Below are positions 49,587-58,968 of a DNA stretch of 64,000 bases, piece by piece. The notes beneath the pieces were generated by a model, which was not told the DNA's origin, searched no databases, and saw only the letters and a program-made list of their open reading frames with translations. The translations under genes and the position numbers were made by a program. Location: NCBI RefSeq assembly GCF_020966635.1, contig NZ_JAJKFQ010000006.1, positions 1 through 64,000 on the forward strand. The letters are read 5' to 3'. This DNA comes from Stieleria sp. JC731. Lineage in GTDB: Bacteria > Planctomycetota > Planctomycetia > Pirellulales > Pirellulaceae. Every line of letters begins with the position of its first letter. Position 1 is the stretch's first letter.

Positions 49587-51587
49587 TCAAGTTTTCGGAT
49601 CGATTTTCACAAGTTCGGCTTGGAAGGTTTCGATCGCTGATTGAACCCATGGGTGCGACTCGATTTGTCGAAGGCGTTCCATCCGTTCTTTGGCCGCGGC
49701 TTGCGGTGAAACGGCGGCGGCTTTTTTTGCGATCGGCCGCGCGGCCCCTTCCACCATCGATAGCACAATCTGTGTACCGGTGATCCCCGAAAGGGCTTCG
49801 GTTACCGGCCCACGGTGCTCGGGTAAGTTCATTCGCCGCATGGCCATTCCGGAGTTGGATGGGAACACCAACTCAATCATCGGCGGGCCTTTGGGATTGT
49901 CCACGTTAAGACGAAGCTCTGCCATCGATGCGATCGAGGCAGTCATCTGTGGAACATGCTGCAGGGCAGCGGCAAAAACCTCTTTGAAGTTGTTGCGTTG
50001 AAGGGACATCTTTGGCAGCGACGCTTTATCGATTTCAATCGTCGGATTCGCTGCGGGCGATGCACCCGATGCAGGACTTGCCTTTTCAGCAGCGGCAGAT
50101 GGGCTACCGCCTGCATTGCCGGACGTTGCGTTCTCTGATGCGGCGGCGTTGGATGCAGGCGTCCCGTTGGCTTGCGCTGGGCCGCTGGCTTGCGGTGCGC
50201 CTCTGGCTGTAGTGGAGTTGCTCGACGAAGCTTTTTCGCCGACGGGGGCACCATTCGTTGTGGCAACTGAGCTGCTTGGTGGAGCGGCTTGTGGAGCAGG
50301 CGGCGTTGAAGGTGATGCAGTGACCGACGGTGAAGACTGCATCGCTGCTGCTGCGGCTTCGATGGCGTTTGAATTAAGCGTTAGCTTTTTTTTTTCGCCA
50401 CCCGCTGCGGACGATGAACTTGGGCCGCTTTTGGCAGCCGCGGCCAGATCTGCAATCGCTTGCAAGTCGGGCAAATTGCAAACTTGGATCAGAGTCGATT
50501 CCAGCAACACACGTCCGTAAACACTGTGCCTGACTCGGACAAGTGTTTGGTCAATCAAAGCGACCACGGCAAGCACCGTTTGCAGGCCCCAGGTGTCGGC
50601 GAGCTTTTTCAGTTCGTCGTGCATGGAGGCCGCAGTATGTCTTTGTAGCGATGGATCGCAGCCGACCGAAACCGCCATCAGGTCGCGAAAATAACCCAGC
50701 AGCTGCTCTGCAATTCTGCTCGCATCGACTCCGGCATCGATCGCCGCATCCAACTGTTTCAGCGCCGATGCGGCGTCACGATTGCACATCGCGGTCGCTA
50801 GTGCGTGCAGCCGTTCATCATCGGCTGTCCCAAGCATCGAATGGACTTGGTCCGCTGTCAGGTGTCCGTTGCTGAAGCTTAGAACTTGTTCAAGCAAAGA
50901 CTGGCTGTCACGCATCGAACCGGCGGCACGTCGTGCGACCAATTCCAAAGCCTCGTCATCCGCTTCCGCGTTTTCCGCGGTCACGATCTCACGTAGCCGT
51001 CCAACGATTTTTGAGACCTCGACAGGAGCAAAGTCAAACCGTTGGCAGCGACTGAGCACCGTGATCGGCATCTTTTCCGGATCGGTAGTGCAAAAGATGA
51101 ACTTCACATGCTCCGGTGGCTCTTCGAGCGTTTTTAACAACGCATTGAATGCCGCCTGCGTCAGCATGTGGACTTCATCGATGATGTAAATTTTGTACCG
51201 TGAGCGGCTGGGGCGGACGCCGACGTTGGCTCGCAGCGAGCGGATTTCGTCGATACCCCGGTTGCTTGCACCGTCGATCTCGATCACGTCGATGTCTTCA
51301 CCAACGTCGATCGCCTGGGCGATATCACTTGACGAATCGAATTCCGCATTCGGTCCGGAAGGGTTGTTCAGGGCTTTTGCAAAAATCCGAGCGGTGCTGG
51401 TTTTGCCTACCCCGCGGGCACCGGTGAATAAGTACGCATGCCCCACCCGGCCGGTTTCGATCGCGTTGGCGAGAGCCCGGCCGACATGTTCCTGACCGAC
51501 CAATTCGCCGAAATTTTTCGGGCGATAGCGACGTGCGACGACGACGTAGGCGGAATCTTTTTCGCTGGAAGAAGCGGCTTCGGACAT
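49587..51587 (-). CDS. dnaX: DNA polymerase III subunits gamma/tau
   Basis: The 666-residue protein is the clamp-loader ATPase of the replisome. Domain I has Walker A GARGVGKT (56-63), Walker B IIDEVH (135-140), sensor-1 FCTTDP and SRCQRF (179-184). Domain III ends near 385. A low-complexity Ser/Ala/Pro linker (390-530) then leads to a domain like the end of tau (about 535-666). Two oddities: the zinc-module cysteines are all replaced (Asn75, Asp84, Ser87, Ala90), and Glu398-Lys401 is encoded over ten consecutive A (50386-50395), a likely slippage site. It is divergent from the DUF1592 gene. Confidence 0.96.
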   Translation of the reverse strand: MSEAASSSEKDSAYVVVARRYRPKNFGELVGQEHVGRALANAIETGRVGHAYLFTGARGVGKTSTARIFAKALNNPSGPNAEFDSSSDIAQAIDVGEDIDVIEIDGASNRGIDEIRSLRANVGVRPSRSRYKIYIIDEVHMLTQAAFNALLKTLEEPPEHVKFIFCTTDPEKMPITVLSRCQRFDFAPVEVSKIVGRLREIVTAENAEADDEALELVARRAAGSMRDSQSLLEQVLSFSNGHLTADQVHSMLGTADDERLHALATAMCNRDAASALKQLDAAIDAGVDASRIAEQLLGYFRDLMAVSVGCDPSLQRHTAASMHDELKKLADTWGLQTVLAVVALIDQTLVRVRHSVYGRVLLESTLIQVCNLPDLQAIADLAAAAKSGPSSSSAAGGEKKKLTLNSNAIEAAAAAMQSSPSVTASPSTPPAPQAAPPSSSVATTNGAPVGEKASSSNSTTARGAPQASGPAQANGTPASNAAASENATSGNAGGSPSAAAEKASPASGASPAANPTIEIDKASLPKMSLQRNNFKEVFAAALQHVPQMTASIASMAELRLNVDNPKGPPMIELVFPSNSGMAMRRMNLPEHRGPVTEALSGITGTQIVLSMVEGAARPIAKKAAAVSPQAAAKERMERLRQIESHPWVQSAIETFQAELVKIDPKT
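50386..50395 (-). promoter_or_regulatory. A10 slippage site in dnaX (predicted gamma-producing)
   Basis: The coding strand reads GAA AAA AAA AAG CTA here, ten A in a row (ten T on the given strand), at codons 398-401 just after domain III. Insertion of one A gives GAA AAA AAA AAA GCT then AAC GCT TAA (stop, 404 residues). Loss of one A gives GAA AAA AAA AGC TAA (stop, 401 residues). Thermus dnaX makes gamma by transcriptional slippage at a run of A, so the placement is suggestive. Confidence 0.65.
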
Positions 51588-51822
51588 GCGGAAAAGGCAA
51601 AGTAGGATGCGGCAAAAATGTGATCGTTACGCATCGTACACAAAAACACAAGTCACCGCCTCGGCTGCTCGGTATGTCTGTAGTTTCAGCGGGTTTTGGG
51701 GGCGAAATCGCCCTTCTGGATGAATCTGTTCATCGCGGTGAGTTTTGAAATTTCCGGTGGCATTGCTAAAACGGAAATGAGACTACAATGACGGTCCCGC
51801 CACTCAAAACCCACCTGCCTCT

Positions 51823-54800
51823 ATGTCACTGCGAAAAAGCTGCCGTCAGGCCGCTCCGATGCTGCCATTATCTGACTTGGCGACATCCACTGTTGGGCTC
51901 GCGATCGTCTCGGTTGCTGTCTTGTTCACGCCGATCCAATGCATCGCACAATCGGCAGAGAAACAGTCCCCAGGGCAAGCGAACTCGGCTGACGCTGTCG
52001 ATTCATTTACCGAAAGTATTCAGCCCGTATTGGATGCACACTGTGTCGATTGCCATGGGAAAGACGATCCCGATGGGGCGCTCGATTTAACCGCTTTCGA
52101 TTCGACTCGGTCAGTCAAGTCACACTTTGCCATTTGGGATTTGATTCGGCAAAGAGTTGCAGACGGAGAAATGCCGCCCGCCGATTCGGGTTATGACATC
52201 GAACCCGATGATCAGGCTGAATTCCTCGGATGGATTGGCGACCGCCGCGATGATTTCATTGAGCGGCATGCCGGCGATCCTGGCGAAGTACTCGCCCACC
52301 GATTGAGTGCATCGGAATACAACTACACGATTGCAGATCTGACCGGAGTCGATATCCGTCCGGCCGACAGTTTCCCCATCGATCCCTCCAATACGGCTGG
52401 CTTTGACAACTCGGGTGAGTCGTTGGTGATGACGCCGTCGCTATTGTCAAAGTACATCGATGCGGCAAGGTTCGTGTCGGACCACGTCTTGTTCTTGCCA
52501 GACGGTTTGGGCTTCGCTCCCCACCCCGTTGTGACGGACACCGATCGTGACAAGTATTGCGTTCGCCAGATTGTCGATTTCTATGAATCGCAAACCGTCG
52601 CCATCGAAAAATACTTGTTCGCCATTTGGGAACTGCGACAACGATCGGCACAGGCAAAGATCGATTCAGACGCGATCGATCAGACTGCGGCAAGCAACCG
52701 GCTTAGTGCAAAGTATCTGACGACCTTGTGGGAAACACTCAATCCCGATCGGCAGCTCGTTGGTCCGCTAAAGCAAATTCAAACACGAATCGTAGAGCTT
52801 GGTTCCGATCGCGACGCTGCACTGGAAAACTGCAAAGCGATTGCCAACGACATTGCAGAATTGCGCAGTGCGTTGACGTTTGAGTTTCCTCATCTACGTG
52901 TTTCGGGAATCAACTCGGGTTCGCAACCGCTGGTGCTATGGCGGAACCGGCAAAAGGCAACTCATCGAATGTCACTCAACGAAGAGGCGTTCGAAAAGCT
53001 TGTTGGGACCGAGGATTCTTCCGCTGATGAGTCATCCGAAGATCAAATGGTTTATGCATTGGTGTCGTCCGATGATGCCGCCGCCGACCAACCGTTGTTA
53101 CAGGCTTACCAGACGTTTTGTCGATTGTTTCCCGATCGCTTCTACGTTGATCGTCGAGGCCGCGAGTATGTCGGTCAGAAGGAAAAGGACTTCAACCGAG
53201 AAAGCGAATACCGACTTTTGAGTGCCGGTTTTCACAGCATGATGGGCTATTTCCGTGATGATCAGCCTCTTTGCGAACTGATGCTCACCGAAGATCAACG
53301 CCAGCAGCTGGATCGTCTTTGGTTCCAACTGGATTTTGTTGCTGATGTGCCTGCCCGGCAACATTCGGGATTTATCTGGTTCGAACGCGCCGAAGGACGT
53401 TACCTGGTCGATTCGGAATTTGATGCCTTTCGCTCGGCCGACAAAAATGCGACTTCACCGCAGATGGTTGACCGATTGGCAGAAGCATACATCGCCAAGG
53501 CCGAACGGATCGGAGCGAACGACCAGGCACTCGATGCGATGCGATTTCACTTCGCCGCGGTCAACCAAAAAATTCAAACGGTTGTCAGTGCCAAGGCCTC
53601 ATCGCTCGAGTCTCAGATTGATGATTTGGAGCGTATCGCAGAGAAAGCTTTCAGACGCCCGTTGACAAAGTCTGAGCAAAGTGGACTGAAAGAGTTCTAC
53701 GACCAGTTGGTTCGCGTCGATGGTCTCAATCACGAAGATGCGATCCGTGATGTGATCGTCAGCATTCTCGTTTCGCCGCATTTCTGTTACCGGGTTCACG
53801 AGACCAGTGGTGAAGGTGAAGTGGTCTCGCTTGAGGCGTATGAATTGGCCTCGCGATTAAGCTATTTCATCTGGGCCAGCATGCCTGACGAGCGACTGTT
53901 GGAACTGGCGGCAAGTCAACAGATTCTGAACCCAGAGGTTTTAAAGGCAGAGTGCCGACGACTTCTTCAAGACGAAAAAGCAAACGGGTTGGCTGTCGAG
54001 TTTGGTGGAAACTGGCTTGGCTTTCGGCAATTCAAATCGCACACCGGCGTTGATCGAAACCGATTCGAACAGTTCGATCAGTCGCTTCAAGACGCGATGT
54101 TTGAAGAACCCGTTCGGTTTTTTAATGACGTGTTGCGGCGTGATGGTTCGGTTCTGGACTTTCTGTATGCAGACCACACGTTCGTCAATTCGGCACTGGC
54201 GAAACACTACGGAGTTGAAGAAGACTTCGCGGATGATTCGCAGTGGATGCGTCTCGATAATGCATCGATGTATGGACGAGGCGGGGTGCTGCCGATGGGG
54301 GTGTTCCTAACAAAGAACTCCCCAGGTTTGCGAACCAGTCCTGTCAAGCGAGGGTTTTGGGTCGTGCGGCAACTGTTAGGAACGCATATTCCCGCCCCTC
54401 CGCCAAACGTGCCAGAATTACCTGAAGATGAATCCAAGCTCGGTGAACTGACGCTGCGCGAAGTTTTGGCGAAACATCGCGAGCATGTCAGCTGTTCAGG
54501 TTGCCACGAAAAGTTTGATTCGGTCGGATTAGTCTTCGAAGGCTTTGGGCCTATCGGCGAGCGTCGCGAAAATGATTTGGCAGGCAATCCTGTCGACGTG
54601 CTTGCGGAATTTCCCGATGGCTCGAAACACTCGGGAGTCAACGGCCTGAAGGATTACATCCGATCCGCACGCGAAGCCGAGTTCGTCGACAACCTGTGTG
54701 AAAAACTGTTGTCGTATGCACTGGGGCGGTCTTTGATGATCTCGGACGAACCCTTGGTCGAATCGATGAAACAAGATTTGATCGACAACCAGTATTCGTT

Positions 54801-54858
54801 TTCAGCAATGGTCGAAACGATTGTGACCAGCGATCAATTTTTGAAACGCAGACTGTAA
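51823..54858 (+). CDS. Exported DUF1592-type cytochrome c protein
   Basis: The 1,011-residue protein has a signal peptide in its first 45 residues and haem motif CVDCH (74-78) in an N-terminal planctomycete cytochrome domain. The later parts follow the DUF1587-DUF1595-DUF1592-DUF1588-DUF1585 series: RLSASEYNYTIADLTGV, SRLSYFIWASMPDERLLELA, FGGNWLGFRQF, GGVLPMGVFLTKNSPGLRTSPVKRG, and a second CxxCH-like CSGCH (891-895) in VSCSGCHEKFDSVG. ATG 51859 (residue 13) is an alternative start. Families like this are paired with DUF1552 proteins and are guessed to act in carbohydrate catabolism at the surface; the reaction is unknown. The partner gene follows 93 bp downstream. Confidence 0.9.
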   Translation: MSLRKSCRQAAPMLPLSDLATSTVGLAIVSVAVLFTPIQCIAQSAEKQSPGQANSADAVDSFTESIQPVLDAHCVDCHGKDDPDGALDLTAFDSTRSVKSHFAIWDLIRQRVADGEMPPADSGYDIEPDDQAEFLGWIGDRRDDFIERHAGDPGEVLAHRLSASEYNYTIADLTGVDIRPADSFPIDPSNTAGFDNSGESLVMTPSLLSKYIDAARFVSDHVLFLPDGLGFAPHPVVTDTDRDKYCVRQIVDFYESQTVAIEKYLFAIWELRQRSAQAKIDSDAIDQTAASNRLSAKYLTTLWETLNPDRQLVGPLKQIQTRIVELGSDRDAALENCKAIANDIAELRSALTFEFPHLRVSGINSGSQPLVLWRNRQKATHRMSLNEEAFEKLVGTEDSSADESSEDQMVYALVSSDDAAADQPLLQAYQTFCRLFPDRFYVDRRGREYVGQKEKDFNRESEYRLLSAGFHSMMGYFRDDQPLCELMLTEDQRQQLDRLWFQLDFVADVPARQHSGFIWFERAEGRYLVDSEFDAFRSADKNATSPQMVDRLAEAYIAKAERIGANDQALDAMRFHFAAVNQKIQTVVSAKASSLESQIDDLERIAEKAFRRPLTKSEQSGLKEFYDQLVRVDGLNHEDAIRDVIVSILVSPHFCYRVHETSGEGEVVSLEAYELASRLSYFIWASMPDERLLELAASQQILNPEVLKAECRRLLQDEKANGLAVEFGGNWLGFRQFKSHTGVDRNRFEQFDQSLQDAMFEEPVRFFNDVLRRDGSVLDFLYADHTFVNSALAKHYGVEEDFADDSQWMRLDNASMYGRGGVLPMGVFLTKNSPGLRTSPVKRGFWVVRQLLGTHIPAPPPNVPELPEDESKLGELTLREVLAKHREHVSCSGCHEKFDSVGLVFEGFGPIGERRENDLAGNPVDVLAEFPDGSKHSGVNGLKDYIRSAREAEFVDNLCEKLLSYALGRSLMISDEPLVESMKQDLIDNQYSFSAMVETIVTSDQFLKRRL

Positions 54859-54951
54859 AACGCGAATCGCATGCCACGCTAAACAAATTCATCGCGACCG
54901 TGATTCGGCGAGATGATCGATTGACTCTCCGTTCAGTTTAGGGATCCAAAG

Positions 54952-56286
54952 ATGCAAGACCGCCCGGAAAACACTCAACGCCTGTCCCGCCGATTGCTGC
55001 TTCAAGGGACTGGGGTCTCGATGGCGCTTCCGTGGTTGGAATCGGTCGCCGTTTGGGGTGACGAAAACGCATCGGCCTCGTCTGCTTTGCCGCAGCGAAT
55101 CGCGGTCATGTTTATGGCAAACGGTGTTGCCTACAACCATTGGTGGGCCAAAGGGCAAGGCTCGGAAATGGAGCTTGGCGATTGTTTGATGCCGTTGGAT
55201 CCCTTCAAAGAGAAACTGAACTTTATCAAAGGGCTCTATAACCCGGCTGCCGTTGGCGTTGGGATTCACCCAGGACAAACGGGTAACCTGTTGTCCGGTG
55301 CCAAGCTGAAAAAGGGTGCGGAGCTTCGTGGTGGGGTCAGCATGGATCAAATGTTGGCCAAGCACGTCGGTGCGGAAACACTGCAGCCGAGTTTGGTGCT
55401 TGGGTGTGAGCAACCAACGACCGGGTACCACGAGACAAACTTCTCGATGGCCTACAGCTCGCATATCTCATGGCATGATGCGACTTCGCCCGTTCCGATG
55501 GAAACTTATCCTGCACTTGCATTTGATAGTTTGTTCGAAAACCGAGGGGCGATGCGGAACCGAAGTGTGCTCGACCGAGTGCGAGAACATGCCGCCAGTT
55601 TGCAGCGTCAGGTCAGCCATAGCGATCAAGCGAAGCTGGATGAGTACATGACCAGCGTCCGTGAAATCGAAAAACGGATCGAACGTATGCGCAAGCTTAG
55701 TGAGAAAGCCGAAGCGAACGCACGCGATAAAGATCTATCCGCGACCAAGATGTCACGCCCGGACGCCGGCTTGCCTGAGGACATTCGCGAACACATGCGT
55801 TTGATGTGTGACATTATCGCGACCGCGTTTCAAACTGACAAAACGCGTGTCGCGACACTGTTGCTTTGCCGTGATATCTCCGGGTTGATCTACCCGTTTT
55901 TAGATGTCCGCTTGGCACACCACTTGGCTTCGCACCGGGATACGACGGACGACTACCTGCGGATCTGTCGCTATTACATCGAACAGGTTGCGTACTTGGC
56001 GGGCAAACTCGAAAAGATGCACGAAGGCGACTCGACCGTGCTCGACAATTCCATGTTGATGTTCATGTCGAACATGTGGAGCGGAAAGAATCACGACAGT
56101 TCCAAGGTGCCACTGATTCAGGTGGGTGGTTTGGCCGGTACTGTCGAAACCGGGCGGGTGCTCGACTACAGCGAAAACTCCGATGACGAACGCAAGCTTT
56201 GCAATTTGTATCTGTCGTTGATGGATCGTATGGGAGTTCAGGTTGATGAATTCGGTGATTCAACTCAGCAGCTAGCGGGCTTTTAG
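54952..56286 (+). CDS. DUF1552 domain protein, Tat-exported
   Basis: The 444-residue protein starts with a twin-arginine signal (LSRRLLLQGTGVSMALPWLES). The body is DUF1552: IAVMFMANGVAYNHWW, FIKGLYNPAAVGVGIHPG, SMDQMLAKHVGAETLQPSLVLG and DNSMLMFMSNMWSG. The domain has a fold like alkaline phosphatase/sulfatase family relatives, but I see no complete metal site. It follows the DUF1592 gene with 93 bp between, the standard planctomycete pair, and the two probably form one exported complex. Function unproven. Confidence 0.9.
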   Translation: MQDRPENTQRLSRRLLLQGTGVSMALPWLESVAVWGDENASASSALPQRIAVMFMANGVAYNHWWAKGQGSEMELGDCLMPLDPFKEKLNFIKGLYNPAAVGVGIHPGQTGNLLSGAKLKKGAELRGGVSMDQMLAKHVGAETLQPSLVLGCEQPTTGYHETNFSMAYSSHISWHDATSPVPMETYPALAFDSLFENRGAMRNRSVLDRVREHAASLQRQVSHSDQAKLDEYMTSVREIEKRIERMRKLSEKAEANARDKDLSATKMSRPDAGLPEDIREHMRLMCDIIATAFQTDKTRVATLLLCRDISGLIYPFLDVRLAHHLASHRDTTDDYLRICRYYIEQVAYLAGKLEKMHEGDSTVLDNSMLMFMSNMWSGKNHDSSKVPLIQVGGLAGTVETGRVLDYSENSDDERKLCNLYLSLMDRMGVQVDEFGDSTQQLAGF

Positions 56287-56406
56287 CACGCCCCTCTTTT
56301 GTAGGTGCTTTCACGAATCAAGGGTCTTGCCTCAAATGGGCAAGACAGATGTCCAGACAACGCAGATATCGATTCAGAATATCTGTCATCCCCGAGGACC
56401 AGACTG

Positions 56407-57207
56407 TTGAAATCTCAATTCCTTTTCGTCATCGTCTTGTCAATCGCCATGGCTGCCAGCTCTGCGAATGCTCAGTTCGTCGTCGCCCACCGCGGTGCGT
56501 CGGCACAGGCCCCAGAGAACACGTTGGCAGCATTTAAACTGGCGTGGGAGCTAGGTGCGGACGCAATCGAAGGTGATTTTTACGTTACCAAAGACCAAAA
56601 AATCGTCTGCATCCACGACAAAAACACGAAGCGAACGTCACCCAATTCGCCAGTTTTGGATGTTGCCAAATCGACTTTAGAACAATTGCGGCAGGTTGAT
56701 GTTGGCAAATGGAAAGATCCAAAATACGCCGGCGAGACGATGCCAACGCTTGATGAAGTTTTGGCAACTGTTCCCGACGGAAAACAGATTTTTGTCGAGG
56801 TGAAATGTGGCGTTGAGATTCTGCCGTTATTGAAGCCCGCACTTGAGAATTCGTCTCTCAAGCCCGAGCAGATTGCGATCATCTGTTTTGACGAACAGGT
56901 CGTCTCGCAAGCTCGACAGCTCATGCCTCAGTACCGCGTCAATTGGCTGACCAGCTACAATAATGGGAAGCCAACCGTTGACACCGTCGTCAAAACGCTC
57001 AAACGCACCGGGGCGACAGGCTTGGGCAGCAAAGGTGATCTCGCGATCATTGATGAAGCATTCGCCAAAAAGGTGCTGGAGTCCGGATATGAATTGCATG
57101 TCTGGACGATCAATGAAGTCGACGCGGCAAAGCAGTTTGCCGAACTTGGGGTGTTGTCGATTACCACGGACAAGCCCGACGTCATTGGCCAGGCGCTAAA
57201 AGATTAA
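56407..57207 (+). CDS. Exported glycerophosphodiester phosphodiesterase
   Basis: The 266-residue protein hydrolyses glycerophosphodiesters to glycerol-3-phosphate and an alcohol. The GDPD motifs are VAHRGASAQAPENT (His-Arg-Gly and Glu), the metal-binding Glu and Asp in DAIEGDFYVTKDQ, VCIHD (general acid His), and FVEVKCG. A signal peptide (LKSQFLFVIVLSIAMAASSANA) puts the enzyme outside the cytoplasm, as with GlpQ. The start is a TTG at 56407 with a GAGGA site 9 nt before it; GTG 56305 keeps the frame but looks wrong. It follows the DUF1552 gene but need not share its function. Confidence 0.87.
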   Translation: MKSQFLFVIVLSIAMAASSANAQFVVAHRGASAQAPENTLAAFKLAWELGADAIEGDFYVTKDQKIVCIHDKNTKRTSPNSPVLDVAKSTLEQLRQVDVGKWKDPKYAGETMPTLDEVLATVPDGKQIFVEVKCGVEILPLLKPALENSSLKPEQIAIICFDEQVVSQARQLMPQYRVNWLTSYNNGKPTVDTVVKTLKRTGATGLGSKGDLAIIDEAFAKKVLESGYELHVWTINEVDAAKQFAELGVLSITTDKPDVIGQALKD

Positions 57208-57303
57208 GCGTTTCGCGGTGACCGGTACGGGGGCCTGAAGACATCTGCGTTGAATTACAACCACGTCATTTCCGTACCCGAAAATTTGCGACTCGAACAA
57301 GCA

Positions 57304-58926
57304 ATGCGATCTCAAGCACTGAGTATTCCAATGATTCACCATGGCGCCGCCGAACGATCAATCATCGCGGTTTTGGCCATCACTATTCTGGGAATTGCAA
57401 CCCTATGGCTTAGCGGTGATGGGACCAAAGGTCAGCCCGTCGGTGGTCAAATCCAAGGCCCCAGTGATCCCGTCGTTGGTGCCCCGCTTGTTTCGGGGCC
57501 AGATGGCACGCCATCGGATGATCCACAATCACGGCGAGATGTGATCGAGCTCACACGCCAGTTGAGTGATATTCGCTGGAAAGACTATCTCGGAAAGAAG
57601 GTGTTTATCCCGGGCGAGCTAGTCGTGGTCGATAACTTTAACTTGTCGCGAAATGGCCAGGTCAGCGTTGCACCGCAGCGACTGTTTATTCCAACGGAAA
57701 CGATCGATCCCAATGACGCTTCAGCGCAGGGGACCAGCGTATCGGGGAAATCCAATGTCGATGCGATTTCCAAGACGCAAAGGAAAAACAACGCCAGTTG
57801 GATCATCATCGAAGACGGCGTCCAACGCAGCAATCAGTACCCCGTCCCGCTACTGCCACAGTTCGGTCGATCGATTCCATCGGTCCGTTTAGGGTCGACC
57901 GTGAAAAACCTGACTGGAAAGATCAGCGAAGAAAACGGGCGATACTATTTGACGCCTGAACTGCCGATCGATTTCACACCCATTGAGCGCCCCGAACGGC
58001 CAAGCGTCGGTGATGCCGATGTGACCGTCGCCAGTTTCAACGTTCTCAATTATTTCACGACCATCGACAATGGATCCAACGGCGCTCGGGGCGCTGATAG
58101 CCAAGAAGAATTTGAGCGACAAACGACGAAGTTGGTCGCGGCAATCGTCGGGCTTGATGCCGACGTCATCGGCTTAATGGAGCTAGAGAACAACGTCGAT
58201 GCAGAACAGGCTTTAGTAAGTGCAGTCAATAAAAAGCTGGGCAAGGACGTTTATGTGGGCTGTGGAATGCCTGACGGTTTCCAGAATGCACCCGGTGGCG
58301 GCGATCAAATCCGTGTCGGAATGATCTATCGTCGTGATCGAGTCAAACCAGTTGGCAAGCCTTCGTTCATCGATGATTTTGCCTTCGTCAACGCGCGAAC
58401 CCCAATGGTTCAGCAGTTTAGTTTGCCGTCCGGCGGTCAGAAATTCAGCGTGATTGTCAACCACTTCAAATCGAAAGGCGCCAACCGGGCCAGCGGTCTG
58501 AACGCCGATCAGGGTGATGGCCAAGGCGCCTACAACGACTCGCGTAAATCACAAGCCCAAGCGTTGGTGAACTACCTACGTGAGACAAAGATCGAGGCGC
58601 TTGTGATTGGCGACCTTAATTCCTACAGCGAAGAAGACCCCATCGATACGCTACGTGCCGGCGGGTTAGTCGACGTCAGCAAAACAAAGTCGACCGGGCA
58701 GTCTTACTCGTATGTCTATTTCGGACAAGCTGGTTCACTAGACCATTGCTTTGCAACACCAAAGTTGGCTGCGAAGGTGACCGGAGTCGCCGATTGGCAT
58801 ATCAATTCGGACGAGCCGCGTTGCTTGGACTACAACACCGAATTCGGTACCGGCGTCTTTTTCAAACCTGATGCCTTCCGCTGCTCGGACCATGACCCCG
58901 TACTGATCGGGCTTAAGCTGAAGTAG
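57304..58926 (+). CDS. ExeM/NucH-like extracellular endonuclease
   Basis: The 540-residue product (ATG 57304; TTG 57250 and ATG 57331 are alternatives) begins with a membrane anchor or signal (RSIIAVLAITILGIATLWLSG). After a linker, residues 60-240 carry a beta-rich domain of the type found before bacterial extracellular nucleases. Residues 245-540 are an endonuclease/exonuclease/phosphatase fold: ASFNVLNYFTT, GLMELENN (metal Glu), VNHFKSKG (His), GDLNSY (Asp, Asn), LDHCFATP and a final SDHDPV (Asp-His). The full set argues for an active nuclease, probably to scavenge extracellular DNA for phosphate. The upstream glycerophosphodiesterase would fit a phosphate role, but no shared promoter was seen. 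Confidence 0.85.
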   Translation: MRSQALSIPMIHHGAAERSIIAVLAITILGIATLWLSGDGTKGQPVGGQIQGPSDPVVGAPLVSGPDGTPSDDPQSRRDVIELTRQLSDIRWKDYLGKKVFIPGELVVVDNFNLSRNGQVSVAPQRLFIPTETIDPNDASAQGTSVSGKSNVDAISKTQRKNNASWIIIEDGVQRSNQYPVPLLPQFGRSIPSVRLGSTVKNLTGKISEENGRYYLTPELPIDFTPIERPERPSVGDADVTVASFNVLNYFTTIDNGSNGARGADSQEEFERQTTKLVAAIVGLDADVIGLMELENNVDAEQALVSAVNKKLGKDVYVGCGMPDGFQNAPGGGDQIRVGMIYRRDRVKPVGKPSFIDDFAFVNARTPMVQQFSLPSGGQKFSVIVNHFKSKGANRASGLNADQGDGQGAYNDSRKSQAQALVNYLRETKIEALVIGDLNSYSEEDPIDTLRAGGLVDVSKTKSTGQSYSYVYFGQAGSLDHCFATPKLAAKVTGVADWHINSDEPRCLDYNTEFGTGVFFKPDAFRCSDHDPVLIGLKLK

Positions 58927-58968
58927 TCGCAGCGAGTTAAACAGTAACGGACGCCTGCGACCTTTGGC

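Noticed and set aside
50314..50343. Hairpin downstream of the dnaX A run as a frameshift stimulator
   Set aside because: The stem (GATGCAGT/ACTGCATC) begins 42 nt after the run, too far for the usual 5-9 nt spacing of -1 frameshift sites.
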